Counted from the first letter of the stretch, positions 18,588 to 27,666 are shown. The stretch is 64,000 nt of DNA from a sulfur-oxidizing endosymbiont of Gigantopelta aegis (GCF_016097415.1 NZ_JAEHGE010000001.1:3211157-3275156); one strand, 5' to 3'. A program made the numbers and translations. The notes: generated by a model from the sequence alone, not told the origin.

Positions 18588-18709
18588 TTTTTACACCTTT
18601 GTTGGTATGAATGCAGTTCTTTTTTAGATGCTTTTCTTGCGCTAATAATTCTCACATATTCAATGTTATTATCATCTTTAAATGTGTGTACGACAGCATC
18701 CAAAAACAG
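18584..18709 (-). pseudogene. BrnT/DUF497 toxin, C-terminal remnant
   Basis: 41 codons, without a start, directly after the yicC stop and in the same frame. The translation contains AVVHTFKDDNNIEYVRIISA, followed by RKASKKELHSYQQRCKK. The RIISARKASKKE segment is the hallmark C-terminal strand-helix of BrnT (DUF497) ribonuclease toxins. About half of a normal toxin, including the N-terminal strands, is absent. It is followed by the antitoxin gene with an ATGA overlap. Interpretation: a deletion joined the 3' end of the toxin gene to the end of yicC, leaving a solitary antitoxin. Confidence 0.7.
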
Positions 18710-19600
18710 CTATTCAATATTCTGTATCTGCTCACGCATTTGCTCTATCAATACTTTCATCTCGACTGAAGCTGCCGTGGTGATTTCTGAGATAGATTTT
18801 GAGCCGAGGGTATTGGCTTCGCGATTGAGTTCTTGCATAAGGAAATCCAGGCGGCGGCCAATGGCTTCGTTGTCGGGAATGTCAGCGGAAATATTGCGTT
18901 CAATTTCAATCAGGTGAGTCTGTAAGCGGTCAATTTCTTCATCCACATCGGCTTTGTGTGCCAATAACACCATTTCTTGTTCTAGTCGGCCATTTTCGGC
19001 TTCAAGCGATAGGTTTGCTTGCACATGTTGCAGTTTTTCTTCTAATCGTTGGCGTTGTAATTGAAGAATTTTCGGCATTTTTTCTTTGACCTGATCAATC
19101 ACCGCTCGCATGTCAGCGATGCGCTGAGCAATCATTTCGCCTAAGGCCTGGCCTTCTCTTTGTTTGCCCTCTAAGAGTTCAGCCAATGCCGAATCTAATA
19201 CGGGAAAAACAGAATCATTGATAGCATTTTGATCGATGTTACGAGCATCCATTACCCCCGGCCAATTAATAATATCCACCGCGCTCACGGGTGCGGCATT
19301 GTAAATTAACTTATCGATTTCATGTAGTGTTTTGGCTACTTGTTCCGCCAAGTCATGATTGAAGGCTAGGAGCTGTTGGTTATTTTCGTCAATATTTAAA
19401 CGAATAAAAACGTCCAGTTTACCCCGTTGAAATCGGGCTTTAATCCGCTCTCTGATTTGCATTTCCAACGCCCGCAATTCATCTGGCATTTTAATGCTCA
19501 AATCCAAAAAACGGTGATTGACACTGCGCAATTCGATGGCCATCACGCCCCAGTCCAGTTTTGCTTCCTGTCGGGCATAGGCAGTCATACTTTTAACCAT
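18710..19600 (-). CDS. yicC: YicC/YloC-family endoribonuclease
   Basis: 296 aa from the ATG at 19600, which has GGAG six bases upstream; an in-frame ATG 18 bp earlier is less likely. N-terminus MVKSMTAYARQEAKLDWG and C-terminus LDFLMQELNREANTLGSKS match the YicC family (YicC N domain and DUF1732 C domain), reported as an endoribonuclease involved in RNA turnover. It sits near gmk, as in many gammaproteobacteria, separated here by the decayed toxin-antitoxin pair. Confidence 0.93.
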   Translation of the reverse strand: MVKSMTAYARQEAKLDWGVMAIELRSVNHRFLDLSIKMPDELRALEMQIRERIKARFQRGKLDVFIRLNIDENNQQLLAFNHDLAEQVAKTLHEIDKLIYNAAPVSAVDIINWPGVMDARNIDQNAINDSVFPVLDSALAELLEGKQREGQALGEMIAQRIADMRAVIDQVKEKMPKILQLQRQRLEEKLQHVQANLSLEAENGRLEQEMVLLAHKADVDEEIDRLQTHLIEIERNISADIPDNEAIGRRLDFLMQELNREANTLGSKSISEITTAASVEMKVLIEQMREQIQNIE

Positions 19601-19845
19601 AGAGACTCCAAGTGTCATAAGTAGAGGTGATATTTCTGGGACAGATCAAATAAGCCCATTTGGTTTTACATTTGTAGGATGTGCGAAGCAGGTTGATCGA
19701 TCCCATATTTCTTCATCCTAGAAGAATAATTTCAACGATTGTTATAGATTGTAGCATAACCCATAGAAATTCTGCGTTTATCTCACTATACTCTCTTATA
19801 CACTCATGAATTTTTACCGGAAGTTAATAGGATTAACAAACGCCC

Positions 19846-20799
19846 ATGGCGCATAATATAGCCCCTCTTGCACAAGGAACCCAGGTTGATGAATACATTA
19901 TCGACAATGTAATGGGCGGCGGCGGTTTCAGTATAGTTTATAACGCCCATAGTGTTGCAGACAAAAAACACACCGTACTGATTAAAGAATATATGCCGAA
20001 AAAACTGGCCGTCAGAGTCAATGATACGGATGTCACCAGTTTAGATCCTTCTGCACCTGAATCCTATAACAAAGGCCGTAAGCTTTTCTTTCAGGAAGCC
20101 AGTACCCTAGCAACACTCAAACACCCTAACATTGTTGATGTGACTAACTTTTTTCAGACCAATGGCACGGCTTATATGGTGATGAAAGATGAAAAAGGGG
20201 TCAACCTGCAAGATTATATTCGCAAGTACAAAGGCAACCTCAGTGAAAGATTATTACGTAAAGTCTTCCCGCAATTATTGTCTGGAGTAAAGTTATTACA
20301 TGACAAGGGCTTATTACATCTGGATATCAAGCCCAGCAATATTCACTTGCGCCAAGGGGGCAGGCCTTTGTTATTAGACTTTGGTGCGGTCAGGGAAACC
20401 ATGAAAACCCGTCTATATGATGCTCGTGTCGTGGCCACCGCTGGTTTTGCTCCCATTGAACAAGTGACTGAACGTGGCTATATGGGGCCTTGGACTGATA
20501 TTTATGCCATCGGCGCTACCATGAGAAGTTGTATTGAGGGTGTACCGCCACCGTCAGCCAACAAACGCAAGGACGACGATCCAATGAAACCGGCGGTCAA
20601 TGCATTTAAGCGCAAATACAGTCAGATACTTTTGGAGGCTGTTGATTGGTCGATGGAGCCGGATCAGCGTCTGCGCCCGCAAAGTTGTGATGAATTACTG
20701 GAAATGTTGGAAAAGATGCCCGATGAAAACGAGTCTAAGTCAATCTTGTCCAAGCTTAAGCTGGATCAGCTCTCGAATCTATTGCCTTGGAATAAATAA
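19846..20799 (+). CDS. Ser/Thr protein kinase (Hanks type), cytoplasmic
   Basis: 317 aa. Glycine loop GGGGFSIVYNA, ATP-binding Lys in VLIKEYMPKKLA, catalytic loop HLDIKPSNIHL, metal-binding LLLDFGAVR and a P+1/APE-like segment (AGFAPIEQVTERGYMGPWTD). The catalytic core is complete, so activity is expected. HLDIKPSN replaces the more usual HRDIKPxN, a form seen in bacterial kinases of this group. No transmembrane or sensor domain follows the kinase domain, unlike PknB-type receptors. Neighbouring genes are on the opposite strand or unrelated, so partners are unknown. Confidence 0.93.
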   Translation: MAHNIAPLAQGTQVDEYIIDNVMGGGGFSIVYNAHSVADKKHTVLIKEYMPKKLAVRVNDTDVTSLDPSAPESYNKGRKLFFQEASTLATLKHPNIVDVTNFFQTNGTAYMVMKDEKGVNLQDYIRKYKGNLSERLLRKVFPQLLSGVKLLHDKGLLHLDIKPSNIHLRQGGRPLLLDFGAVRETMKTRLYDARVVATAGFAPIEQVTERGYMGPWTDIYAIGATMRSCIEGVPPPSANKRKDDDPMKPAVNAFKRKYSQILLEAVDWSMEPDQRLRPQSCDELLEMLEKMPDENESKSILSKLKLDQLSNLLPWNK

Positions 20800-20818
20800 G
20801 CACACAGCGATAAAAAAT

Positions 20819-21226
20819 TTAACTCGCGCCCTTTGCTAACAAAAACTGGCCATAGTCTTTATCGGTTTTTAGAATATGGTTGAGCAACCAGTCTTTTAAA
20901 AAAACCATCACTTCAACCCCAACTAAAAAATCACCATCAGCCATTTTTTGTCGTAACTTCTGAACCTGCTCAATCATTGCATGATGCTCATTGATATGAG
21001 ACTCTGTTTGCTCATAAGCATGTTGAGCAAATAACTTTTCCTCATAACCAAAATGGCTCACTGTATAATCCGCTAAATCATCAAAAATAGCGATTAGGGC
21101 CTCATTGGCTTCACCTTCTGCCAAGGCCTCATTAAGTGTATTGATCATATTGATGAGTTTTTTATGCTGCTCATCGATTGAGTCAATACCCACACTTAAT
21201 TCATTATTCCATTGGATCAACAACAT
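20819..21226 (-). CDS. Bacteriohemerythrin
   Basis: 135 aa, the standard single-domain size. Di-iron ligands are visible: IDEQHKKLI, HFGYEEKLF, HINEHHAMI and NHILKTDKDY. Bacteriohemerythrins bind oxygen reversibly at a non-haem di-iron centre; in methanotrophs and microaerophiles they buffer or deliver oxygen. It converges on the Ser/Thr kinase gene, with 19 bp between the stop codons. A second, different hemerythrin-like protein is encoded at 58523-58951. Confidence 0.94.
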   Translation of the reverse strand: MLLIQWNNELSVGIDSIDEQHKKLINMINTLNEALAEGEANEALIAIFDDLADYTVSHFGYEEKLFAQHAYEQTESHINEHHAMIEQVQKLRQKMADGDFLVGVEVMVFLKDWLLNHILKTDKDYGQFLLAKGAS

Positions 21227-21384
21227 GTATTCTCTCTGCTAACATTATTAAAAAACAATTCTTTAGCAGTATGAGGCATTCAATGAAGAAATCCAGACTA
21301 TAATAGCCGTAGTATTGACTTTTATCAGCATTTTGCTGTGTTTTATATAAACAAACTTACTTCTGAACTCAAGGGGAAATCTTA

Positions 21385-21427
21385 TATTCACATTTCAGCG
21401 TGGGCACAAAAAACGTGCTCACCCTAC
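21385..21427. repeat. Dispersed GTGGGCAC repeat (partial copy)
   Basis: Contains GCGTGGGCACAAAAAACGTG and then CTCACCCTAC. The same unit, with GTGCCCACCCTAC, occurs at 31711-31757. The core GTGGGCAC / GTGCYCAC is an inverted pair, giving a REP-like hairpin. Only one half of the larger palindrome at 31668-31757 is present here. Confidence 0.6.
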
Positions 21428-21539
21428 GCCTCATTCCTTCTGAGGCTTTTTACTTGAGAGTAAATGTCGGTGAATTCGTATATTGCGTAGCAGTTCACTG
21501 GTACGCAATAATGTGAAGAACTAGAAAATAAAAATATTC

Positions 21540-21570
21540 TTGCAGTTTTCTACGCTCTAAATGTTATAAT
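21540..21570 (+). promoter_or_regulatory. Possible rph promoter
   Basis: TTGCAG at 21540-21545 and TATAAT at 21565-21570 with a 19-bp spacer, 84 bp before the rph start. The -10 is perfect; the spacer is longer than ideal. Alternative weaker pairs exist closer to the gene. Confidence 0.35.
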
Positions 21571-21653
21571 TTTAGCACTTATAACAGGCTAAATTAAACA
21601 TCAATAAAGCCTGTTGACAATATTTATATTTTTACATCACAGGAAACCACTCT

Positions 21654-22385
21654 ATGAGTTCCAGCGGTACTACACGCCCTAGCGGTCGTGCTAACGATGA
21701 ACAGCGCACAGTCAAAATCACTCGTCACTATACCAAACATGCAGAAGGCTCAGTATTAATTGAAAGCGGTGAAACCCAGGTGCTTTGTACTGCAACCGTA
21801 GAAACCAGAGTGCCGGGCTTCCTACGAGGCAAAAAGCAGGGCTGGGTAACAGCAGAATACGGTATGCTACCCCGTGCAACGGGCAAGAGAATGCGTCGTG
21901 AATCATCTGCGGGCAAGCAAAGTGGGCGCACTATGGAGATTCAGCGTCTTATTGCTCGTTCGTTACGGGCGGTGATTGATCTCGAAGCATTAGGCGAAAA
22001 TACTATTACGCTGGATTGTGATGTCATTCAGGCCGATGGCGGCACCCGCACGGCCTCAATTACTGGCGCTTATGTCGCCTTGGTTGATGCCGTGAACTAC
22101 ATGCTAGAGAAGAAAATCATCAAAAAGAACCCGCTGCACGGTCATGTTGCCTCTATTTCAGTTGGTATTTATAATGGCGAACCGGTATTAGATTTGGATT
22201 ATGCTGAAGATTCCTGCGCTGAAACCGATATGAATATTGTCATGAATGAAGTCGGGGGCTTTATTGAAATTCAAGGGACAGCTGAAGGCCATGCTTTTCA
22301 ACCAGAAGAACTCACCGCCATGTTAGCATTAGGCAAAAAAGGCATCGAACATCTGATTGAAAAGCAGACTGAAGCACTGGCTTAA
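21654..22385 (+). CDS. rph: Ribonuclease PH
   Basis: 243 aa. It begins [20 protein letters not shown]; typical RNase PH motifs include [50 protein letters not shown] and [17 protein letters not shown]. RNase PH is a phosphate-dependent 3'-5' exoribonuclease that trims tRNA precursors. Its length is close to the family norm (about 238). It precedes rdgB by 200 bp, a common pairing in proteobacteria; a strong palindromic repeat lies between them. Confidence 0.97.
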   Translation: MSSSGTTRPSGRANDEQRTVKITRHYTKHAEGSVLIESGETQVLCTATVETRVPGFLRGKKQGWVTAEYGMLPRATGKRMRRESSAGKQSGRTMEIQRLIARSLRAVIDLEALGENTITLDCDVIQADGGTRTASITGAYVALVDAVNYMLEKKIIKKNPLHGHVASISVGIYNGEPVLDLDYAEDSCAETDMNIVMNEVGGFIEIQGTAEGHAFQPEELTAMLALGKKGIEHLIEKQTEALA

Positions 22386-22449
22386 TCATCTAAGCAAACA
22401 CTTAGTAAACAGAGAATGGCATAGCTCAAACCTTTTTTACACTTCAGAT

Positions 22450-22530
22450 GTAGGATGTGGTGAGGCACGAACCGCATCAATGGCTTTAAATGTACGTCTT
22501 TGATGCGGTTCGTTCCTCACCGCATCCTAC
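22450..22530. repeat. Palindromic intergenic repeat (GTAGGATG type)
   Basis: Two 31-nt arms, 22450-22480 and 22500-22530, are inverted copies with two mismatches (GTAGGATG, GGTGAGG, ACGAACCGCATCAA). The 19-nt loop is AT-rich. It may fold into a long RNA hairpin in the rph-rdgB transcript. The GTAGGATGCGGTGAGG unit resembles widespread small palindromic elements of gammaproteobacteria. There is no open frame. Confidence 0.8.
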
Positions 22531-22585
22531 TAATGTAAAGATATATAGCTTATTTAATCTGTCCCCAAAAAATAGAGAATGAAAA

Positions 22586-23224
22586 ATGAATTTAGATAAA
22601 AAAATTGTTTTAGCGAGTGGTAACAAAGGTAAAGTCAGGGAATTTGTCAAAATGTTCACTGATCTGGGTCTCAATATCGTGCCACAAACGGAACTCGGTG
22701 TGGGTGATGTTGAAGAAACCGGCACCACCTTCGTGGAAAACGCCATCATCAAAGCACGTTATGCCGCAGAAATCACCGGGATGCCAGCCATTGCCGATGA
22801 TTCCGGCATTGAAGTTGACTACCTGAATGGTGTTCCCGGTATTTATTCCGCGCGTTATTCAACCTTAGCAGGCAGTGGCGAATACGGGGGTGACTCTAAG
22901 GATGCGAATAATAATTTAAAGTTATTAGATGCCCTAAAAGACGTAGACGATGATGCCTTACGTACTGCACGTTATCAATGTATTCTGGTTTATATGCGTC
23001 ATGCTGCTGATCCAACACCGATCATTTGCCAAGCTGCCTGGGAAGGTATTATCATGCGCGAAGAAGTAGGTGATAATGGTTTTGGCTATGATCCACTATT
23101 CTGGGTGCCCGAGCACCAGCTATCATCAGCACAACTCGACCCTGACATTAAAAATGGCATGAGCCATCGTGGTAAAGCATTGCGTTTATTACATGATGAA
23201 CTCACTGCATTGTATGCAAAATAG
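22586..23224 (+). CDS. rdgB: XTP/dITP pyrophosphatase RdgB (HAM1)
   Basis: 212 aa. LASGNKGKVREF at the N-terminus, IADDSGIEVDYLNGVPGIYS, ARYS and GFGYDPLFWVPE are the signature motifs of the Ham1/RdgB family. The enzyme hydrolyses XTP, ITP and dITP to the monophosphate, keeping deaminated purines out of DNA and RNA. The gene follows rph and overlaps the acetyltransferase gene downstream. Confidence 0.96.
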   Translation: MNLDKKIVLASGNKGKVREFVKMFTDLGLNIVPQTELGVGDVEETGTTFVENAIIKARYAAEITGMPAIADDSGIEVDYLNGVPGIYSARYSTLAGSGEYGGDSKDANNNLKLLDALKDVDDDALRTARYQCILVYMRHAADPTPIICQAAWEGIIMREEVGDNGFGYDPLFWVPEHQLSSAQLDPDIKNGMSHRGKALRLLHDELTALYAK

Positions 23225-23741
23225 CACACTGAGTTTTCGTCAGGCAACATCATCTGACTTGGAGGCGATTTTAAATTTCCCCCAAGACAAAACCGAATTA
23301 TTTTATTTCTTCCCCTCTGCCAGCTACCCTTTAACCCAAGCACAACTTGAAGCACAACTTAGCGAACGCTATGAGTCCACCGTTATGCTTGATCTTAAGC
23401 TTGCGCCTAAACAACAAGTTATTGGCTTTGCTAATTTTTATAATGTAGAAAACCATAATATTGCCTTTATCGGCAATGTCATAATCAAACCAGAAAAGAG
23501 ACAACAGGGCTTGGGGAAAAAATTAGTGCAGACAATGGTGGCGATTGGCTTTCAACAATTAGGTCTCAATGAAGTACACCTCTCTTGCTACAGCCAAAAT
23601 ACTAAGGCTCTATTGTTTTATCAACATCTGGGATTTAAGCCCTATGCTATTGAACAGCGCAAAGATTTTAATCAACAGTCAACGGCGATGATACATTTTA
23701 AAATTAAGCGTAAAGCGTTTTTAGCGACTTTCCAAAGCTAA
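23214..23741 (+). CDS. GNAT-family N-acetyltransferase
   Basis: 175 aa from the ATG at 23214, which overlaps the rdgB stop by 11 bp; earlier in-frame starts would overlap rdgB by over 50 bp and add residues outside the GNAT fold. The fold is visible as LSFRQATSSDLEAI, acetyl-CoA loop EKRQQGLGKKLVQTM and YSQNTKALLFYQHLGFKP. Substrate unknown. The gene end overlaps the convergent kinase gene end by 21 bp. Probably co-transcribed with rdgB. Confidence 0.88.
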   Translation: MQNSTLSFRQATSSDLEAILNFPQDKTELFYFFPSASYPLTQAQLEAQLSERYESTVMLDLKLAPKQQVIGFANFYNVENHNIAFIGNVIIKPEKRQQGLGKKLVQTMVAIGFQQLGLNEVHLSCYSQNTKALLFYQHLGFKPYAIEQRKDFNQQSTAMIHFKIKRKAFLATFQS

Positions 23742-24941
23742 TTTTAGATCAAAGCTAAAGAGTGAACCTTTGCCAGGCTGACTTTTAACCATCAACTCAC
23801 CATCCATAAGTGTTACCAATTGTTTGCTTATGGCTAAACCAAGTCCCGTCCCCCCATATTTGCGGGTGATCGAGCCATCACCCTGAGAAAATGATTCAAA
23901 TATTTTATCCTGATCGCTTTCAGAAATACCAATCCCTGTATCTTCAACACTCACATTAAGAATCAGTTGTGATTCATTTTGACAGAGGATCGTCATGGCA
24001 AGAACAACTGAACCTTGTTCGGTGAATTTAGCAGCATTATCCAACAAACTAATTAAAACTTGTTTTATTCGGCTCTTGTCTCCAATCACAATTTGAGGAA
24101 TATTTTCATCAAATTTAATATCAAAGTGTATTTGTTTGAGCATTAACTTAGCCCGTATAATACGATCAATATCATCAATTAAGTCTCTAAAATTAAATGC
24201 TTTCGCATTCAGTAATAATTGCTTGGAATTAATTTTGCTATAATCCAGCACATCATTAACAATACCTAATAAGGTTTGACTCGACACATTGAGTGCTTTG
24301 ATATAAGTCTTGGCATCTTCGTCTAAATCACAATAATTGAGCAGTTCAGTCATGCCCATAATACCATTAAGCGGTGTCCTGATTTCATGGCTGATATTGG
24401 CTAAAAACTGTGACTTGGTATAACTGGCAATTTCAGCCAAACGACGTGCCTCACGTATGGATTCTTGAGCACTTTTACGCTCATTGATATGTTTTTCGAG
24501 CAATTTTTCCCGCATCACACTCGCTGTCACATCGCTGATATGAATTAAACAAAAAACCTCGTGTTGCTCTTGTTCATCATCCAAACGAATTTGGGTAATT
24601 TGAATATGCTGCAACAAGGGTGTTTTTTCTTTATCTTCTTTATTGGTGTTCACATACAGTGGCAAGGGTGAATGGTTAAAAACATTAGAGATAACAGCCG
24701 GCATTCCCAACTCAAAATTAACTTCAATGGCCTGATGAATACGGGTATTTTTTAATTCAGGAAAAACTTGCAACAAGCTTTGCTGGTAAACTTGAGTAGC
24801 GCTTAGACCACTGGCATTGGCAACCCAACGATTCCAGTGCACAACCCGTAAATCCTGATCCAGAATGATCAAGCCCGTATTGATAGCATTCAATAAAACC
24901 TTACAATGCTTAAAGAGTCGATTGAAAGCAGAATCAGACAT
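23721..24941 (-). CDS. PAS sensor histidine kinase of a CheC cassette
   Basis: 406 aa from MSDSAFNRLFKH at 24941; a start 60 bp further upstream would only add sequence overlapping cheC. PAS domain (about 10-160; GLIILDQDLRVVHWNRW), then HisKA (ANISHEIRTPLNGIMGMTEL), N-box SLLDNAAKF, G1 VEDTGIGIS and G2 YGGTGLGLAISKQ. No membrane segment. The start overlaps the CheC-family gene by 8 bp, and the response regulator precedes that, so the three are one operon: receiver, CheC phosphatase, kinase. It likely phosphorylates the neighbouring stand-alone receiver; the stimulus is unknown. Confidence 0.92.
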   Translation of the reverse strand: MSDSAFNRLFKHCKVLLNAINTGLIILDQDLRVVHWNRWVANASGLSATQVYQQSLLQVFPELKNTRIHQAIEVNFELGMPAVISNVFNHSPLPLYVNTNKEDKEKTPLLQHIQITQIRLDDEQEQHEVFCLIHISDVTASVMREKLLEKHINERKSAQESIREARRLAEIASYTKSQFLANISHEIRTPLNGIMGMTELLNYCDLDEDAKTYIKALNVSSQTLLGIVNDVLDYSKINSKQLLLNAKAFNFRDLIDDIDRIIRAKLMLKQIHFDIKFDENIPQIVIGDKSRIKQVLISLLDNAAKFTEQGSVVLAMTILCQNESQLILNVSVEDTGIGISESDQDKIFESFSQGDGSITRKYGGTGLGLAISKQLVTLMDGELMVKSQPGKGSLFSFDLKLALESR

Positions 24942-25569
24942 TTTCAAGCATTTTATTGAGTTGTAATTTAATACTATCCATCGACACTGAACCAAGAACA
25001 AAGGCTATATGACCACTTATTTGATTAGTCGTCAGGGTAAGATCCACTTGCATCGACATAACAACCTGATTGGTATTAAAATGACTGTTTTTAAATAGGT
25101 TTTCGGCTTTATCATCACTGAATTGTGGTAACTTGATAACAAAATTGTCATCCAGCATTTTGGCAATAATACCAATACAGGCATTCAGCACAATATTACC
25201 AATTTCAGTGAAAGCCTCCTGCTGTAGTTCAGTGGCCATTTCATCACTCAGATGATTGCCTAACATGGCACGGATCACATTGAGACTACCACTCACGGGA
25301 AACAGCAACATGGATTGCATGTCAAAGGGACCCGAAATATCCTGAGACACCGTGATAATGTTTTCATCATTGGGGAATCGCTCAAGCAATTCATCGACAC
25401 TACAAAAAGAAATCTCTGGTACTGATAATTGGATTTCCTGATGCAACATTTCACTTAATGCTGCTGCCGAGCGTCCAATCCCCACATTGAAAAGTTCCGT
25501 CAATAGGTCAAATTCCATCTCAGTCAAAGTAACGGCTTGTTTTTCTGGCGATATATTATTGGTCATCAC
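24934..25569 (-). CDS. CheC-family phosphatase
   Basis: 211 aa. It carries both CheC active-site signatures: E-x2-N-x22-P in ELFNVGIGRSAAALSEM and the following residues to P of VPEI, and again in EIGNIVLNACIGIIAKM to P of LPQF. Members of this family dephosphorylate CheY-like receivers. No other chemotaxis gene (cheA, cheW, mcp) is nearby; instead it lies between a single-domain receiver and a histidine kinase. It overlaps the kinase start by 8 bp. I infer it shortens the phosphorylated lifetime of the adjacent receiver. Confidence 0.88.
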   Translation of the reverse strand: MMTNNISPEKQAVTLTEMEFDLLTELFNVGIGRSAAALSEMLHQEIQLSVPEISFCSVDELLERFPNDENIITVSQDISGPFDMQSMLLFPVSGSLNVIRAMLGNHLSDEMATELQQEAFTEIGNIVLNACIGIIAKMLDDNFVIKLPQFSDDKAENLFKNSHFNTNQVVMSMQVDLTLTTNQISGHIAFVLGSVSMDSIKLQLNKMLENV

Positions 25570-25590
25570 TGCTTCTCATCCGAAAATTCA

Positions 25591-25965
25591 CTAGGGTGCT
25601 TCATTAAAATAAGCGACCAGTTGCTCAATTGATTTTTCAGTGATGGGTTTATTGATGCATCGACCATTTAATGCGGTGGTTTTTTCTTGAATGGAATCTT
25701 GAATATTCGCTGTTAATAAGGCTTTGGGTGCTTCTGGAAAGTTTTGATTCAGTTCAGCCATCAGTTCTAAACCATCCATACCCGGCATATTAAAATCAAT
25801 ACTAAACAAATCAAAGATGTGTTCTTTGGTTTGTTCAAGTGCTTCATCAGCATTCTTGGCTTCGGATAATTGCCATTGTGGGCAGAGCGCTTGCAAGCCC
25901 TTTTTGATCATCATTCTCGACACTAGACTATCATCGACAATCAGCACATGTTTTGCTTCGGACAT
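25591..25965 (-). CDS. Single-domain response regulator (CheY-like)
   Basis: 124 aa from MSEAKHVLIVDDS at 25965; an upstream ATG at 26010 would add 15 hydrophobic residues with no receiver homology. Acidic pocket VDDS, phosphoacceptor in LFSIDFNMPGMDGLEL, T in ALLTANIQ and K in CINKPITE. No output domain, so it acts through protein contacts. First gene of the receiver-CheC-kinase operon, 21 bp ahead of the CheC gene. Confidence 0.9.
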   Translation of the reverse strand: MSEAKHVLIVDDSLVSRMMIKKGLQALCPQWQLSEAKNADEALEQTKEHIFDLFSIDFNMPGMDGLELMAELNQNFPEAPKALLTANIQDSIQEKTTALNGRCINKPITEKSIEQLVAYFNEAP

Positions 25966-26255
25966 TATTTTCTCAATATTTAAAATGCTAATAAAAATGT
26001 AACTCTTCAACGTGTTTAGATATAAATAACGACGAAATTAAATAAAGGGTGAATACGCTGAGTAGTTACATTAAAATTTAGTTGAGAATGTCCAAATTGG
26101 CAAGCTAAGATAAGAAAAGAGTGCTATTTTTACTCTTGTGAAAAATGAGTACGAATAAAATCATAAAAATATGCACTTCATCCGTCTCTTTCATTACATG
26201 AATGCCATCACGTTTTTGACTATAAGTAGCCCGGTGTTGGTATTGTTCCGAAACA

Positions 26256-27638
26256 CTATATTAATTTGGAAAAACGTTGGGTTTCTTCATCGGGTTTAAT
26301 ATAACGATCAAACACCATGCAGATGTTACGAATCAATAAACGCCCCCGTGAGGTCACTTCGATACCCTGTTTATCCAGTACAATTAAACCATCTTCCACC
26401 ATAGTGGCATAACGCTCTAATTCTGTTGCAAAATAGACTTTAAAGTCGATCTTAAAGCGCTCACCGACTTTGGCAAAATCAAGTTTAAAATGACAGATCA
26501 ATTGCATAATGGCTTCACGACGAATCAAATCATCATCGTCAATTTCAACCCCACGGAAAATCGCTAACTCACCCTGATCAATCAAGGCATTGTATTCATC
26601 CATGGTACGAGCATTTTGAGCAAAGCTATTGGCAATGGTGCCTATTGAAGTAATGCCTATACCCACTAAATCACAGTCAGCATGGGTCGCATAGCCCTGA
26701 AAATTGCGGTATAACTCACCGTTTTTCTGAGCAATGGTTAGCTCATCATCGGGCTTGGCAAAGTGATCCATACCGATATAAACATAGCCCGCTGCCGTGA
26801 GCTTATCCATACAATGTTTAAAAATTTCCAGCTTTACCGCCGCAGAAGGCAGTTCACTTTCATTGATACGACGCTGTGGTTTAAAACGCTCGGGCAAATG
26901 CGCATAATTAAAGACCGACACCCGATCAGGACTGATTTCAATGAGTTCATCCAGAGTTTGATCAAAGCTTTCGACCGTCTGCAAGGGCAGTCCATAGATC
27001 AAATCAACGCTGATGGATTTGAAATTTTCTTCCCGTGCCGCAGTCATTGCAGCCAGAGTTTCCTCTCTGCTCTGAATTCGATTCACCGCTTTTTGTACCG
27101 CCGGATTAAAATCCTGCACTCCCAGACTCATGCGATTAAAACCTAGCTCGCGTAATAGTTTGATACTCTCACGGGACACTTCACGCGGGTCAATTTCAAT
27201 GGAATATTCACCACTATCATCATCATGCAAATTAAAATGCTGACGGGTCACTGCCATCAATTCACGCATTTCGTCATGACTGATAAACGTCGGTGTACCA
27301 CCACCCCAATGCAATTGATCGACTTTACGAGAGGGATCAAATAACTTTGCCTGCAGGGCAATTTCTTTGTGTACTCGCTCCAGATAAGGCGCAGCTTTAG
27401 AACGATCCTTAGTCACCACCTTGTTGCAACCGCAATAAAAACACACGGTATCACAAAAAGGAATGTGAAAATAAAGCGAGAGGGCCTTATCAGACTGATT
27501 GGATTTTTCCGCAAACTTGCGATAGCTGTCAGCGGTATAATCATCACAAAATTGTACTGCGGTAGGATATGATGTGTAGCGTGGTCCTGCTTTGTCATAT
27601 CGTTTAATGAGCTGTGGATCAAACTCAACATTTGCCAT
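26256..27638 (-). CDS. hemN: Oxygen-independent coproporphyrinogen III dehydrogenase
   Basis: 460 aa, the HemN length. N-terminus KRYDKAGPRYTSYPTAVQF; radical-SAM cysteines in FCDTVCFYCGCNK (C-x3-C-x2-C plus the following Cys typical of HemN); LHWGGGTPTFIS; SIEIDPREVS; and the C-terminal RLLIRNICMVFDRYI. It converts coproporphyrinogen III to protoporphyrinogen IX without oxygen, implying growth under low-oxygen conditions. It is the last gene of a same-strand run thiS, thiG, trmB, hemN; only 28 bp separate it from trmB. Confidence 0.96.
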   Translation of the reverse strand: MANVEFDPQLIKRYDKAGPRYTSYPTAVQFCDDYTADSYRKFAEKSNQSDKALSLYFHIPFCDTVCFYCGCNKVVTKDRSKAAPYLERVHKEIALQAKLFDPSRKVDQLHWGGGTPTFISHDEMRELMAVTRQHFNLHDDDSGEYSIEIDPREVSRESIKLLRELGFNRMSLGVQDFNPAVQKAVNRIQSREETLAAMTAAREENFKSISVDLIYGLPLQTVESFDQTLDELIEISPDRVSVFNYAHLPERFKPQRRINESELPSAAVKLEIFKHCMDKLTAAGYVYIGMDHFAKPDDELTIAQKNGELYRNFQGYATHADCDLVGIGITSIGTIANSFAQNARTMDEYNALIDQGELAIFRGVEIDDDDLIRREAIMQLICHFKLDFAKVGERFKIDFKVYFATELERYATMVEDGLIVLDKQGIEVTSRGRLLIRNICMVFDRYIKPDEETQRFSKLI

Positions 27639-27666
27639 AATTTTTTATCCTGATACGGGAATTGTA

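Larger units (their letters stand above)
21227..21653. other. 427-bp intergenic region upstream of rph
   Basis: No gene seen. It holds the promoter side of the divergent bacteriohemerythrin gene, a dispersed GTGGGCAC-type repeat at 21385-21427, and AT-rich sequence before rph. An inverted pair AACAGGCT (21583-21590) and AGCCTGTT (21608-21615) could form a hairpin in the rph leader. An AGGA ribosome-binding site precedes the rph ATG. Confidence 0.6.

Noticed and set aside
26118-26137. Hairpin AAGAGT...ACTCTT between hemN and the response regulator gene as a terminator
   Set aside because: Only a 6-bp AT-rich stem without a following T-run; too weak.
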